NCBI GenBank assembly: GCA_023433225.1
Contig: JAEZDQ010000087.1
Location: forward strand, 1 to 6,127
Direction of reading: 5' to 3'
DNA length: 6,127 nt
Origin: Bacteroidota bacterium
GTDB lineage: Bacteria; Bacteroidota; Bacteroidia; Flavobacteriales; Weeksellaceae
Positions 1-6,127 of this stretch are shown piece by piece. The notes under the pieces were generated by a model that was not told where the DNA came from, did no database searches, and was given only the letters and a program-made list of their open reading frames with translations. Position 1 is the stretch's first letter. Each line of letters opens with the position of its first letter. The translations under genes were made by a program, and so were the position numbers.

Positions 1-1
1 A

Positions 2-2215
2 CTCAGGGTAGAGGAAAAGGAAAGAATTTTATTGAAACTGAATGAAGCCGTGGCTTTTGAGAATTTCCTGCATACCAAATTCGTCGGACAAAAACGTTTT
101 TCACTCGAAGGGAATGAAACTTTAATCCCGGCTCTGGATGCCGTTATTAATCGTGCCTCCGATGCGGGTGTGAAAGAATTCATCATCGGTATGGCTCACC
201 GTGGCCGTTTAAATGTTTTGGCAAACGTATTCAAAAAATCTTATTCCCAAATATTCAGTGAATTTGAAGGAAAAGAATTTGTGGAAGATATTTTTGCCGG
301 TGACGTGAAATACCACTTGGGTTCTTCCACGGAAGTAGAATCGCACACCGGGAAAAAAGTGAAAATCAACCTTGCGCCCAACCCTTCACATTTGGAAACA
401 GTCGATGCGATTGTAGAGGGGATTGCCCGGGCAAAAGCCGATACGGATTATGCCGGAGATTACACCAAAGTTTTCCCCATCCTCATTCACGGTGATGCGG
501 CCATAGCCGGCCAAGGAATCGTCTATGAAGTCGTTCAAATGATGAATTTGGACGGTTACAAAACAGGTGGTACCCTACACATTGTGGTCAATAACCAAGT
601 GGGTTTCACTACCAATTACTTGGATGGCCGCTCCAGTACGTATTGTACAGATGTCGCAAAAACCACCCTTTCCCCTGTCCTTCACGTCAATGCCGACGAT
701 GCCGAGGCCGTCGTTCACGCTCTACACTTTGCAGCTGATTACCGCATGCGATTTGGACAAGATGTATTCATCGATTTATTGGGTTACAGAAAATACGGGC
801 ACAACGAAGGCGATGAACCTCGATTTACGCAACCGAAATTGTATAGTATCATAGCTAAACACCCCAATCCAAGAGAGATTTACAAACAACATCTGATCAA
901 GGAAGGCGTAATCGGCAATGATATTTTGGATCAAAAAGAGAAAGAATTCAAACAATTATTGGATGAAAATTTCGATGCTTCCAAAGAGATTGAAAAAAAC
1001 AAACTGGATCCATTTATGCCCGATGAATGGGTAGGATTTGAAATTGCCAATGAAACTGAAATCCTGAAACCGGTCAATACCCAATATCCCAAAGAAAAAT
1101 TAAAGGAAATAAGCCAAGTGCTTACCACGATTCCCGAAGGTAAAAAATTCATCAAAAAAATTCAACGTTTATTAGATCAACGCCGCAAAATGGTCGAGGA
1201 CAATAAACTCGACTGGGGAATGGCGGAAATGCTTGCTTATGGTTCCATTTTAGAAGAAGGGCACGATGTCCGGCTTTCGGGTGAAGATGTCGAAAGAGGG
1301 ACTTTTTCCCACCGTCATGCCGTTATCAAAACAGAAGATACCGAAGAGGAAATCATTCCGCTTAACCATATTTCAGCGGATCAAGGAGAATACACCGTTT
1401 ACAATTCACTTTTGTCGGAATATGCAGTATTGGGATTTGACTATGGCTATGCGATGGCAGCACCACACGCTTTGACATTGTGGGAAGCCCAGTTTGGCGA
1501 TTTTGCCAACGGAGCCCAAATCGTTATCGACCAGTATATTTCTGCCGCAGAAGACAAATGGAAAATTCAAAATGGATTGGTCATGCTGTTGCCGCACGGA
1601 TACGAAGGCCAAGGGGCCGAACATTCTTCCGCCCGCATGGAGCGTTTCTTGCAACTTTGCGCACAAGCCAATATGTTCGCGGTGAACTGTACGACTCCGG
1701 CTAATTTTTACCATTTGTTGAGAAGGCAAGTCAAAGCCAATTACCGAAAACCATTGATTGTGTTTACGCCTAAAAGTTTGCTCAGGCATCTAAAAGTAGT
1801 TTCAACCTTAGAAGATTTGGCTGAAGGTGAATTCCAAACGCTCATTGACGACCCAACCGCAGACGCGGCAAAAGTAGAAAAATTGGTATTTTGTCAGGGT
1901 AAATTCTATTATGATTTGCTCAAGAAAAAGGAAGAACTGAACGCTGAAAATGTGGCTTTGGTACGGTTAGAACAATTGTATCCGTTGGATAAATCAAAAA
2001 TCAATTCGATTCTCAATAAATATACCAACCGGAAACAATTGATTTGGGCACAGGAAGAACCTGAAAACATGGGTGCTTGGACTTTCCTTTTGAGAAAAAT
2101 GAGAGAAGTTCCGTTTGAATTGATTTCACCAAGGGAAGCGGCTTCTCCGGCAACCGGTTCTCACCAGAAATTCAACAGTATTCACAACCATGCGATTGAC
2201 CGCGTTTTTGAATGA
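2..2215 (+). CDS. sucA: 2-oxoglutarate dehydrogenase E1 component (5' partial)
   Basis: This is the thiamine-diphosphate-dependent E1 subunit of the cytosolic 2-oxoglutarate dehydrogenase complex. It decarboxylates 2-oxoglutarate and succinylates the lipoyl group of E2. The frame is open from base 2 (LRVEEKERILLKLNEAVAFE), and this upstream part already matches the family, so the TTG at 32 is an internal Leu codon and not a start. About 737 residues are present against roughly 900-940 in the family, so the N-terminal E2-contacting region is outside the window. Numbering residues from base 32: GQKRFSLEG near 19-27, GMAHRGRLNVLANV at 53-66, HGDAAIAGQG at 153-162 and NNQVGF at 187-192 (ThDP/Mg site), GYRKYGHNEGDEPRFTQP at 251-268, the pyrimidine-domain LWEAQFGDF at 483-491 with the cofactor-activating Glu, HGYEGQGAEHSSAR at 522-535, and QEEPENMGAW at 674-683. 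It ends at TGA 2213-2215 after the family-typical ASPATGS. No frameshift is seen. sucB follows 86 bases later, probably in the same operon. Confidence 0.97.
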   Translation, partial: LRVEEKERILLKLNEAVAFENFLHTKFVGQKRFSLEGNETLIPALDAVINRASDAGVKEFIIGMAHRGRLNVLANVFKKSYSQIFSEFEGKEFVEDIFAGDVKYHLGSSTEVESHTGKKVKINLAPNPSHLETVDAIVEGIARAKADTDYAGDYTKVFPILIHGDAAIAGQGIVYEVVQMMNLDGYKTGGTLHIVVNNQVGFTTNYLDGRSSTYCTDVAKTTLSPVLHVNADDAEAVVHALHFAADYRMRFGQDVFIDLLGYRKYGHNEGDEPRFTQPKLYSIIAKHPNPREIYKQHLIKEGVIGNDILDQKEKEFKQLLDENFDASKEIEKNKLDPFMPDEWVGFEIANETEILKPVNTQYPKEKLKEISQVLTTIPEGKKFIKKIQRLLDQRRKMVEDNKLDWGMAEMLAYGSILEEGHDVRLSGEDVERGTFSHRHAVIKTEDTEEEIIPLNHISADQGEYTVYNSLLSEYAVLGFDYGYAMAAPHALTLWEAQFGDFANGAQIVIDQYISAAEDKWKIQNGLVMLLPHGYEGQGAEHSSARMERFLQLCAQANMFAVNCTTPANFYHLLRRQVKANYRKPLIVFTPKSLLRHLKVVSTLEDLAEGEFQTLIDDPTADAAKVEKLVFCQGKFYYDLLKKKEELNAENVALVRLEQLYPLDKSKINSILNKYTNRKQLIWAQEEPENMGAWTFLLRKMREVPFELISPREAASPATGSHQKFNSIHNHAIDRVFE

Positions 2216-2301
2216 GCATTTAGTTTGGACAAGAAACCAACAAAGAAATTGGACAACCATCAAAAAATATAAATAAATTAGCAACCAAATACTAAATAGA
2301 T

Positions 2302-3522
2302 ATGGTATTAGAAATGAAAGTGCCTTCACCGGGAGAATCGATTACGGAAGTAGAAATCGCGAGTTGGCTTGTACAAGACGGTGATTACGTGGAAAAAGAC
2401 CAAGCGATTGCTGAAGTAGATTCCGACAAAGCCACTCTGGAATTACCTGCTGAAGAAGCCGGAATCATCACCCTCAAGGCAGAAGAAGGCGACACGGTTG
2501 CCGTAGGTCAGGTAGTTTGTTTAATCGACACTTCCGCTGCCAAGCCAGAAGGAGGTGCTTCCGATAAGAAGGAAGAACCCAAAGAAGAATCCAAACAAGC
2601 ACAAAAGCCGGTAGAAAAAACCGAAGAACAAACCAAAACCTATGCAACGGGAACCCCGTCTCCGGCTGCCAAAAAAATCCTTGACGAAAAAGGCGTCGAA
2701 CCTGCTGCTGTCACAGGAACCGGAAAAGATGGCCGCATTACCAAAGACGACGCAAACAATGCGCAAGTTGCGGCAATGGGAACCCCAACCGGCGGAAACA
2801 GAGGTTCCGAAAGAAGCAAACTTTCCATGTTGCGTAGAAAGGTGGCCGAAAGACTGGTTGCCGCCAAAAACGAAACGGCCATGTTGACGACTTTCAATGA
2901 AGCCAACATGACCCCTATCAATAAATTGCGGACTGAATTCAAAGAAGAATTTAAAACCAAATACGGTGTCAGCTTAGGATTCATGTCTTTCTTTACCAAA
3001 GCCGTTGTCCGCGCATTGCAAATGTATCCGGATGTGAATTCAATGATTGACGGCGATTACAAAATATCCTATAATTTCTGTGACATTTCAGTGGCGGTTT
3101 CCGGACCCAAAGGCCTGATGGTTCCCGTGATGCGAAATGCGGAAACTTTGACTTTCAGAGGGATTGAAAACGAAATCAAACGCCTTGCGCTCAGAGCCCG
3201 GGACGGACAAATCACCGTGGACGAAATGACAGGAGGAACTTTCACCATTTCCAACGGGGGCGTTTTCGGTTCCATGCTCAGCACACCGATCATCAACCCG
3301 CCACAATCCGGGATTTTGGGAATGCACAACATCATCGAACGCCCGATTGCCGTAAACGGACAGGTTGAAATCCACCCGATGATGTACATCGCACTTTCCT
3401 ATGACCACCGAATCATCGACGGTCGCGAATCCGTAGGATTCTTGGTTGCAGTGAAAGAAGGTTTGGAAGACCCTGTAAATCTTTTGATGGACGGGAATCC
3501 AAGAAAAGCATTGGAGCTTTAA
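2302..3522 (+). CDS. sucB: 2-oxoglutarate dehydrogenase E2, dihydrolipoyl succinyltransferase
   Basis: This is the core subunit of the 2-oxoglutarate dehydrogenase complex. It accepts the succinyl group from SucA on its lipoyl arm and transfers it to CoA. The 406 residues match the usual length for a one-lipoyl-domain E2. Domains in order: lipoyl domain at about 3-77, with the lipoylated Lys43 in EVDSDKATLELP; a flexible Lys/Glu/Pro/Ala-rich linker at about 78-115; a peripheral subunit-binding domain at about 118-153 (TPSPAAKKILDEKG ... GKDGRITKDD) that should dock E1/E3; and the acyltransferase domain at about 172-405. The last carries TFTISNGGVFGS, STPIINPPQSGILGMH and the active-site motif SYDHRIIDGRE, with catalytic His369 and Asp373. 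The succinyl- rather than acetyl-transferase assignment rests on the adjacent sucA and overall resemblance to SucB. The ATG at 2302 gives the family-typical MVLEMKVPSPGES; a start at Met5 is possible but would cut into the domain. No Shine-Dalgarno sequence is visible. It ends with TAA, 27 bases before a terminator hairpin. Confidence 0.98.
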   Translation: MVLEMKVPSPGESITEVEIASWLVQDGDYVEKDQAIAEVDSDKATLELPAEEAGIITLKAEEGDTVAVGQVVCLIDTSAAKPEGGASDKKEEPKEESKQAQKPVEKTEEQTKTYATGTPSPAAKKILDEKGVEPAAVTGTGKDGRITKDDANNAQVAAMGTPTGGNRGSERSKLSMLRRKVAERLVAAKNETAMLTTFNEANMTPINKLRTEFKEEFKTKYGVSLGFMSFFTKAVVRALQMYPDVNSMIDGDYKISYNFCDISVAVSGPKGLMVPVMRNAETLTFRGIENEIKRLALRARDGQITVDEMTGGTFTISNGGVFGSMLSTPIINPPQSGILGMHNIIERPIAVNGQVEIHPMMYIALSYDHRIIDGRESVGFLVAVKEGLEDPVNLLMDGNPRKALEL

Positions 3523-3549
3523 TTCTAAAATATTATTATATAGACAAAT

Positions 3550-3576
3550 AGACGCTTTCGAGCGTCTGTTTTTTTT
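3550..3576 (+). terminator. Rho-independent terminator after sucB
   Basis: A perfect 7-bp stem, AGACGCT (3550-3556) and AGCGTCT (3561-3567), encloses a TTCG tetraloop. One G (3568) and a run of eight T (3569-3576) follow. It begins 27 bases after the sucB stop, on the same strand, so it should end the sucA-sucB transcript and separate it from the downstream membrane-protein gene. A short A run at 3546-3548 lets the stem extend weakly into the T tract through a T-G pair, but the reverse orientation lacks a comparable T run, so it probably acts mainly on the + strand. Confidence 0.93.
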
Positions 3577-3615
3577 GAAATGAATTCAAATGATACCTAA
3601 TTCAATTTAAATAAT

Positions 3616-3623
3616 TAACTTCG
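3616..3623 (+). promoter_or_regulatory. possible Bacteroidota -7 promoter element upstream of the AI-2E family gene
   Basis: TAACTTCG lies 29 bases before the ATG at 3645 and matches the Bacteroidota sigma-A -7 consensus TAnnTTTG at all but one fixed position. A new promoter is expected here because a strong terminator lies just upstream. No clear -33 TTG element is found about 20 bases further up, so the call rests on one short, AT-rich motif and on position. The motif overlaps the first of two ATTAACT copies (3614-3620 and 3625-3631), which start 11 bases apart, about one helical turn. Confidence 0.28.
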
Positions 3624-3644
3624 TATTAACTCCAAATTCCGGCT

Positions 3645-4874
3645 ATGAACTGGTTAAACTCCTTCAAGAAAATCATCTACGAACTCTCTGATAAAAAGGA
3701 AGGAGAAGAAATAATTAACCACGAACCGGAAAAATCTTCGGGCAAATTAGGCACGACTGTTACATTCAATCTTTTGGCAATCGGCTTGATTATCGCATTT
3801 TGTTATGCGCTGAAAGGGATTTTGATACCTATTTTGTTCTCCATCATTTTCACTTCAGTCCTCTACCCGATGTGCGCCTTACTGGAAAAATGGCGATTCA
3901 GCCGTTTCATGGCGTCATTGACCTCGGTCATCATTGGTGTTTTGATTTTTGCGGGACTTTTTTACGTATTGGTTTCCCAAACCATCAATATTGGTCAAAA
4001 TGCAACTGAAATTGTCGATAAAATCCAAGTCGTGCTCAAAGATGGCGAACGGTGGCTGAACGAAACATTTCATTTATCGCGCAGCGAATTGATTTCCCAA
4101 GGAAAAGAACAGTTGAACAAAGCCGCTCCCGGCATCGGGAATTACATGACCAATTTTTTCGGTTCATTGGGAAGTTTTCTCTCGTTGGCCGTACTGGTTC
4201 CGCTTATCATTTTCTTTTTTCTTTATTACCGTGATTTTTTTCGGGAATTTTTTGTGCGCGCTTTTTATTCGGCACCCCGCGACAAAGTAGAGCAAACCTT
4301 GTCCAAAATCTATGAATCACTGAAAAATTACCTCGGTGGGATGATTACGGTAATGACGCTTATCGCTGTTCTAAACACCGTCGGGCTCATGGTGCTGGGC
4401 ATTGAATATGCTTGGTTTTTTGGCATTTTGGCTGCCTTGTTAATGATTCTTCGTTATATTGGAATCGCCATCGGGTCGCTTGTCCCGGCATTATTTGCCC
4501 TTGCCACCAAGGATAGTTATTGGTATGCCGTAGGTGTAATCGCTTGGTTCCAATTCATTCAGTTTTTGGAGGGAAATTTCATTACACCCAATATAGTTGG
4601 CGGAAAAATCAGTTTGAACCCATTGGTTTCCATCCTTTCGCTGTTTTTATTCAGTATGTTGTTCGGATTTGCCGGATTGATTTTAGCCTTGCCGCTGACA
4701 GCCGTCTTAAAAGTTATTTTTGATGCCGTTCCAGAACTAAAACCTTATGGTTTTTTATTGAGCGAACCCCGGAAGAAATATTTGAGAACCGACCGTCAGC
4801 AGCGAAAGCGGCCGTTGAAAGCAATGAAAGAAGATGTGGAGGAAACCATTCAACGTGCGAAAGAAAATTCATGA
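3645..4874 (+). CDS. AI-2E family transporter (multi-pass inner-membrane protein)
   Basis: This is an integral membrane protein of the AI-2E family (formerly UPF0118; the E. coli relatives are TqsA, YdiK and PerM). Members have been linked to autoinducer-2 export or Na+/H+ antiport, but the substrate of most is unknown and cannot be read from this sequence. The 409 residues have a charged cytoplasmic N-terminus (1-36), hydrophobic segments at about 38-57, 59-79, 90-112 and 172-195, a soluble stretch at about 113-170 between the third and fourth, and a C-terminal helical block (about 228-286, 293-308 and 325-358). Family signatures are LRYIGIAIGSLVPALFAL (269-286), QFLEGNFITPNIVGGKISLNP (306-326) and the C-terminal FGFAGLILALPLTAVLK (340-356). 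The tail (about 375-409) is highly charged and predicted cytoplasmic. The ATG at 3645 is chosen because it precedes the first membrane segment by a normal distance and follows a plausible promoter; no Shine-Dalgarno sequence is seen. A terminator separates it from sucAB, so it is probably a single-gene unit. Confidence 0.9.
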   Translation: MNWLNSFKKIIYELSDKKEGEEIINHEPEKSSGKLGTTVTFNLLAIGLIIAFCYALKGILIPILFSIIFTSVLYPMCALLEKWRFSRFMASLTSVIIGVLIFAGLFYVLVSQTINIGQNATEIVDKIQVVLKDGERWLNETFHLSRSELISQGKEQLNKAAPGIGNYMTNFFGSLGSFLSLAVLVPLIIFFFLYYRDFFREFFVRAFYSAPRDKVEQTLSKIYESLKNYLGGMITVMTLIAVLNTVGLMVLGIEYAWFFGILAALLMILRYIGIAIGSLVPALFALATKDSYWYAVGVIAWFQFIQFLEGNFITPNIVGGKISLNPLVSILSLFLFSMLFGFAGLILALPLTAVLKVIFDAVPELKPYGFLLSEPRKKYLRTDRQQRKRPLKAMKEDVEETIQRAKENS

Positions 4875-4933
4875 TTTATCCCTAATTCGAACAAGAAATA
4901 CCCTTCTTTTCCTCTTTATTTTCCATAAAGTCT

Positions 4934-4941
4934 TAACTTGG
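4934..4941 (+). promoter_or_regulatory. possible Bacteroidota -7 promoter element upstream of pepD
   Basis: TAACTTGG lies 31 bases before the pepD ATG and matches TAnnTTTG with one mismatch. It shares the TTAACTT core, and nearly the same distance to the start codon, with the candidate element before the AI-2E family gene. No convincing -33 element is visible and the spacer is only 90 bases, so co-transcription with the upstream gene cannot be excluded; no intrinsic terminator is visible between the two genes. Confidence 0.25.
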
Positions 4942-4964
4942 CTCATCAAAAATAATTTATAAAA

Positions 4965-6095
4965 ATGAACGATATTTTAAACCTCGAACCCAAAAATATT
5001 TGGAAAAACTTTTCAAAACTCAACGAGATTCCCAGGCCTTCCAAAAAAGAAGAAAGAGTCATTGAATTTATGGTTGGCTTTGGGGAAAATTTAAACTTGG
5101 AAACCATTCAGGACAAAGTAGGAAACGTCATTATCAAAAAACCGGCAACCTCCGGAATGGAGAACAGAAAAACCGTTGTTTTACAATCGCATCTGGATAT
5201 GGTTTGCCAGAAGAACAACGATGTAGATTTCGATTTTGAAACCCAAGGAATCCAAATGTTCGTGGATACCGACGGATTTGTAAAAGCAAAAGGAACTACG
5301 CTCGGTGCCGATAACGGAATCGGTGTGGCGGCCATCATGGCTGTTTTGGAATCTACCGACATTTCCCATCCTGCTCTGGAAGCACTTTTCACCATCGACG
5401 AAGAAACCGGAATGACGGGTGCAATCGGTCTTGATGAAACGGTTTTAGAAGGTGAAATACTTCTCAATCTCGATACTGAAGAAGACGATGAACTCACAAT
5501 GGGTTGTGCCGGCGGGCTCGATGTCACCGCTACAAAATCCTACCAAATAGAAACTTTGAATGGTGAATTTCAATCTGTAAAAGTAGATGTGAAAGGATTG
5601 AAGGGAGGCCATTCAGGTGGAGACATCCATTTGGGTTTGGGTAATTCCAACAAAATATTAGCCCGTTTTTTATATGAAGGCCTTCTATTTGGTGGTCAAA
5701 TTAACACGATGAACAGCGGAAGTTTACGCAATGCAATCCCGCGCGAAGGGCATCTAATCCTTTGCTTCCCAACCGGTTCAATCCGAGAGGCCGAATCTGC
5801 TTTCGAACAATTGAAAAAAGACATCCAAGTAGAATTTCAGTCTTTAGAACCCAATTTAAAAATCAGCATCGAAGACGCCGAGTCCAATACTTCGGTAGCA
5901 TCCTTCCTAGAAACGAAAAATTTAGCTTATGCGTTGATGGCAGCGTTCAATGGGGTGTACCGAATGAGCCCTGAAATCGAAGGTTTGACCGAAACATCCA
6001 ACAACGTAGCAAACGTAGTAGTAGAAAAGGGTGAGATGAAAATCCTTTGTTTAACCCGTTCCGCGTTGGAATCCAATAAAAAACTCCTGTCCTAA
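4965..6095 (+). CDS. pepD: cytosol nonspecific dipeptidase (aminoacyl-histidine dipeptidase) PepD, interrupted by in-frame TAA
   Basis: This is a metallopeptidase of family M20 (PepD/peptidase D type) that hydrolyses Xaa-His and many other dipeptides in the cytoplasm. Visible residues: His76 and Asp78 in LQSHLDMVCQKN, the bridging metal ligand Asp116 in TTLGADNGIG, catalytic Glu146 and metal ligand Glu147 in TIDEETG, Asp170 in LNLDTEEDDEL, then the lid domain from about 205 with GLKGGHSGGDIHLGLGNSNK and RNAIPREG. These correspond to His80, Asp82, Asp119, Glu149, Glu150 and Asp173 of characterised PepD enzymes. The frame stops at TAA 6093-6095 after 376 residues, whereas the family is about 480-490. 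The remaining metal-ligand His near the C-terminus (His461 in Vibrio PepD) would be lost, so a protein ending here should be inactive. The same frame continues with PepD-like sequence after the stop. The ATG at 4965 gives a family-typical N-terminus, MNDILNLEPKNIWKNF. This is either a recent pseudogene or a sequencing error in an intact gene. Confidence 0.9.
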   Translation: MNDILNLEPKNIWKNFSKLNEIPRPSKKEERVIEFMVGFGENLNLETIQDKVGNVIIKKPATSGMENRKTVVLQSHLDMVCQKNNDVDFDFETQGIQMFVDTDGFVKAKGTTLGADNGIGVAAIMAVLESTDISHPALEALFTIDEETGMTGAIGLDETVLEGEILLNLDTEEDDELTMGCAGGLDVTATKSYQIETLNGEFQSVKVDVKGLKGGHSGGDIHLGLGNSNKILARFLYEGLLFGGQINTMNSGSLRNAIPREGHLILCFPTGSIREAESAFEQLKKDIQVEFQSLEPNLKISIEDAESNTSVASFLETKNLAYALMAAFNGVYRMSPEIEGLTETSNNVANVVVEKGEMKILCLTRSALESNKKLLS

Positions 6096-6127
6096 ACCCT
6101 GAAGGCAACTTTTGAATTGGCCGGGTT
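6096..6127 (+). pseudogene. pepD: continuation of the pepD reading frame beyond the in-frame stop (runs off the window)
   Basis: Directly after the TAA, and in the same frame, the sequence reads TLKATFELAG. This is the segment expected in intact PepD proteins right after the CLTRS...S motif (family pattern roughly LANxLKAxFELAG). No start codon lies in these 32 bases, so it is not a separate gene. It is the rest of pepD cut off by the stop, and how far it stays open cannot be seen because the window ends here. Confidence 0.75.

Noticed and set aside
32..34. TTG as the start codon of sucA
   Set aside because: The frame is open back to base 2, and those ten codons already read as the family sequence before LNEAVAFE. 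SucA would lack an essential N-terminal part if it started here, so the gene begins before the window.
1406..1789. Open frame of 127 codons on the minus strand inside sucA
   Set aside because: It overlaps one of the most conserved parts of SucA, has no recognisable domain and has no upstream signal. It is a by-product of the coding strand.
2221..2228. TAGTTTGG as a -7 promoter element for sucB
   Set aside because: It matches the TAnnTTTG consensus with one mismatch, but it lies 74-81 bases before the sucB ATG, has no -33 partner and sits at the very end of sucA. Co-transcription with sucA is simpler.
2640..2999. Open frame of 119 codons on the minus strand inside sucB
   Set aside because: It lies fully opposite the E2 binding domain and the start of its catalytic domain, with no family resemblance. 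The similar minus-strand frames at 3069-3408 are rejected for the same reason.
4914..4930. Hairpin CTTTAT / ATAAAG between the AI-2E family gene and pepD as a terminator
   Set aside because: The stem is only 6 bp, has a single G-C pair and no T run follows it, so it is unlikely to terminate and is expected by chance in AT-rich DNA.
5108..5527. Open frame of 139 codons on the minus strand inside pepD, Ser-rich
   Set aside because: The Ser run is the reverse complement of the Glu/Asp-rich DTEEDDEL coding stretch. There is no independent evidence for a gene.
6093..6095. TAA read as a sense codon (alternative genetic code)
   Set aside because: sucB ends with TAA exactly where the E2 family C-terminus is expected, and no other internal TAA occurs in the conserved genes, so TAA is a normal stop here.
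1..6127. A novel multi-gene system, defence island or mobile element
   Set aside because: All coding space is taken by four well-known families. There are no transposase, integrase or phage genes, terminal repeats, CRISPR repeats or tRNA genes, and no clear shift in base composition by eye.

Overview
The window reads as ordinary chromosomal core-metabolism DNA from a member of the Bacteroidota, most likely Flavobacteriia. The evidence is the style of the SucA, SucB and PepD proteins (for example the SucB N-terminus MVLEMKVPSPGES), AT-rich spacers, start codons with no Shine-Dalgarno sequence but A/T-rich leaders, and tandem sucA-sucB without sdhCDAB or sucCD attached. The genus cannot be fixed from this sequence. 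All four genes lie on the + strand, and no spacer exceeds about 125 bases.

Positions 2-2215 hold the C-terminal four fifths of sucA, the E1 component of the 2-oxoglutarate dehydrogenase complex; its 5' end lies before the window. After an 86-base spacer comes complete sucB (2302-3522), the E2 dihydrolipoyl succinyltransferase. E1 decarboxylates 2-oxoglutarate and passes the succinyl group to the lipoyl arm of E2, which transfers it to CoA in the TCA cycle. A textbook intrinsic terminator (3550-3576) closes this transcription unit. The E3 gene and the succinyl-CoA synthetase genes are not in the window.

After the terminator, 3645-4874 encodes an AI-2E family multi-pass membrane protein, probably with its own promoter. 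A 90-base spacer leads to pepD (4965 onward), an M20-family cytosolic dipeptidase. Its reading frame meets a TAA at 6093-6095, yet the same frame resumes directly afterwards with recognisable PepD sequence (TLKATFELAG) up to the window edge. This is therefore either a nonsense-mutated pepD or a base-call error. It is the one real anomaly in the window.

I found no mobile element, CRISPR array, RNA gene, defence locus or novel multi-gene system here. Apart from the pepD stop, the findings are modest observations on spacers and gene order.
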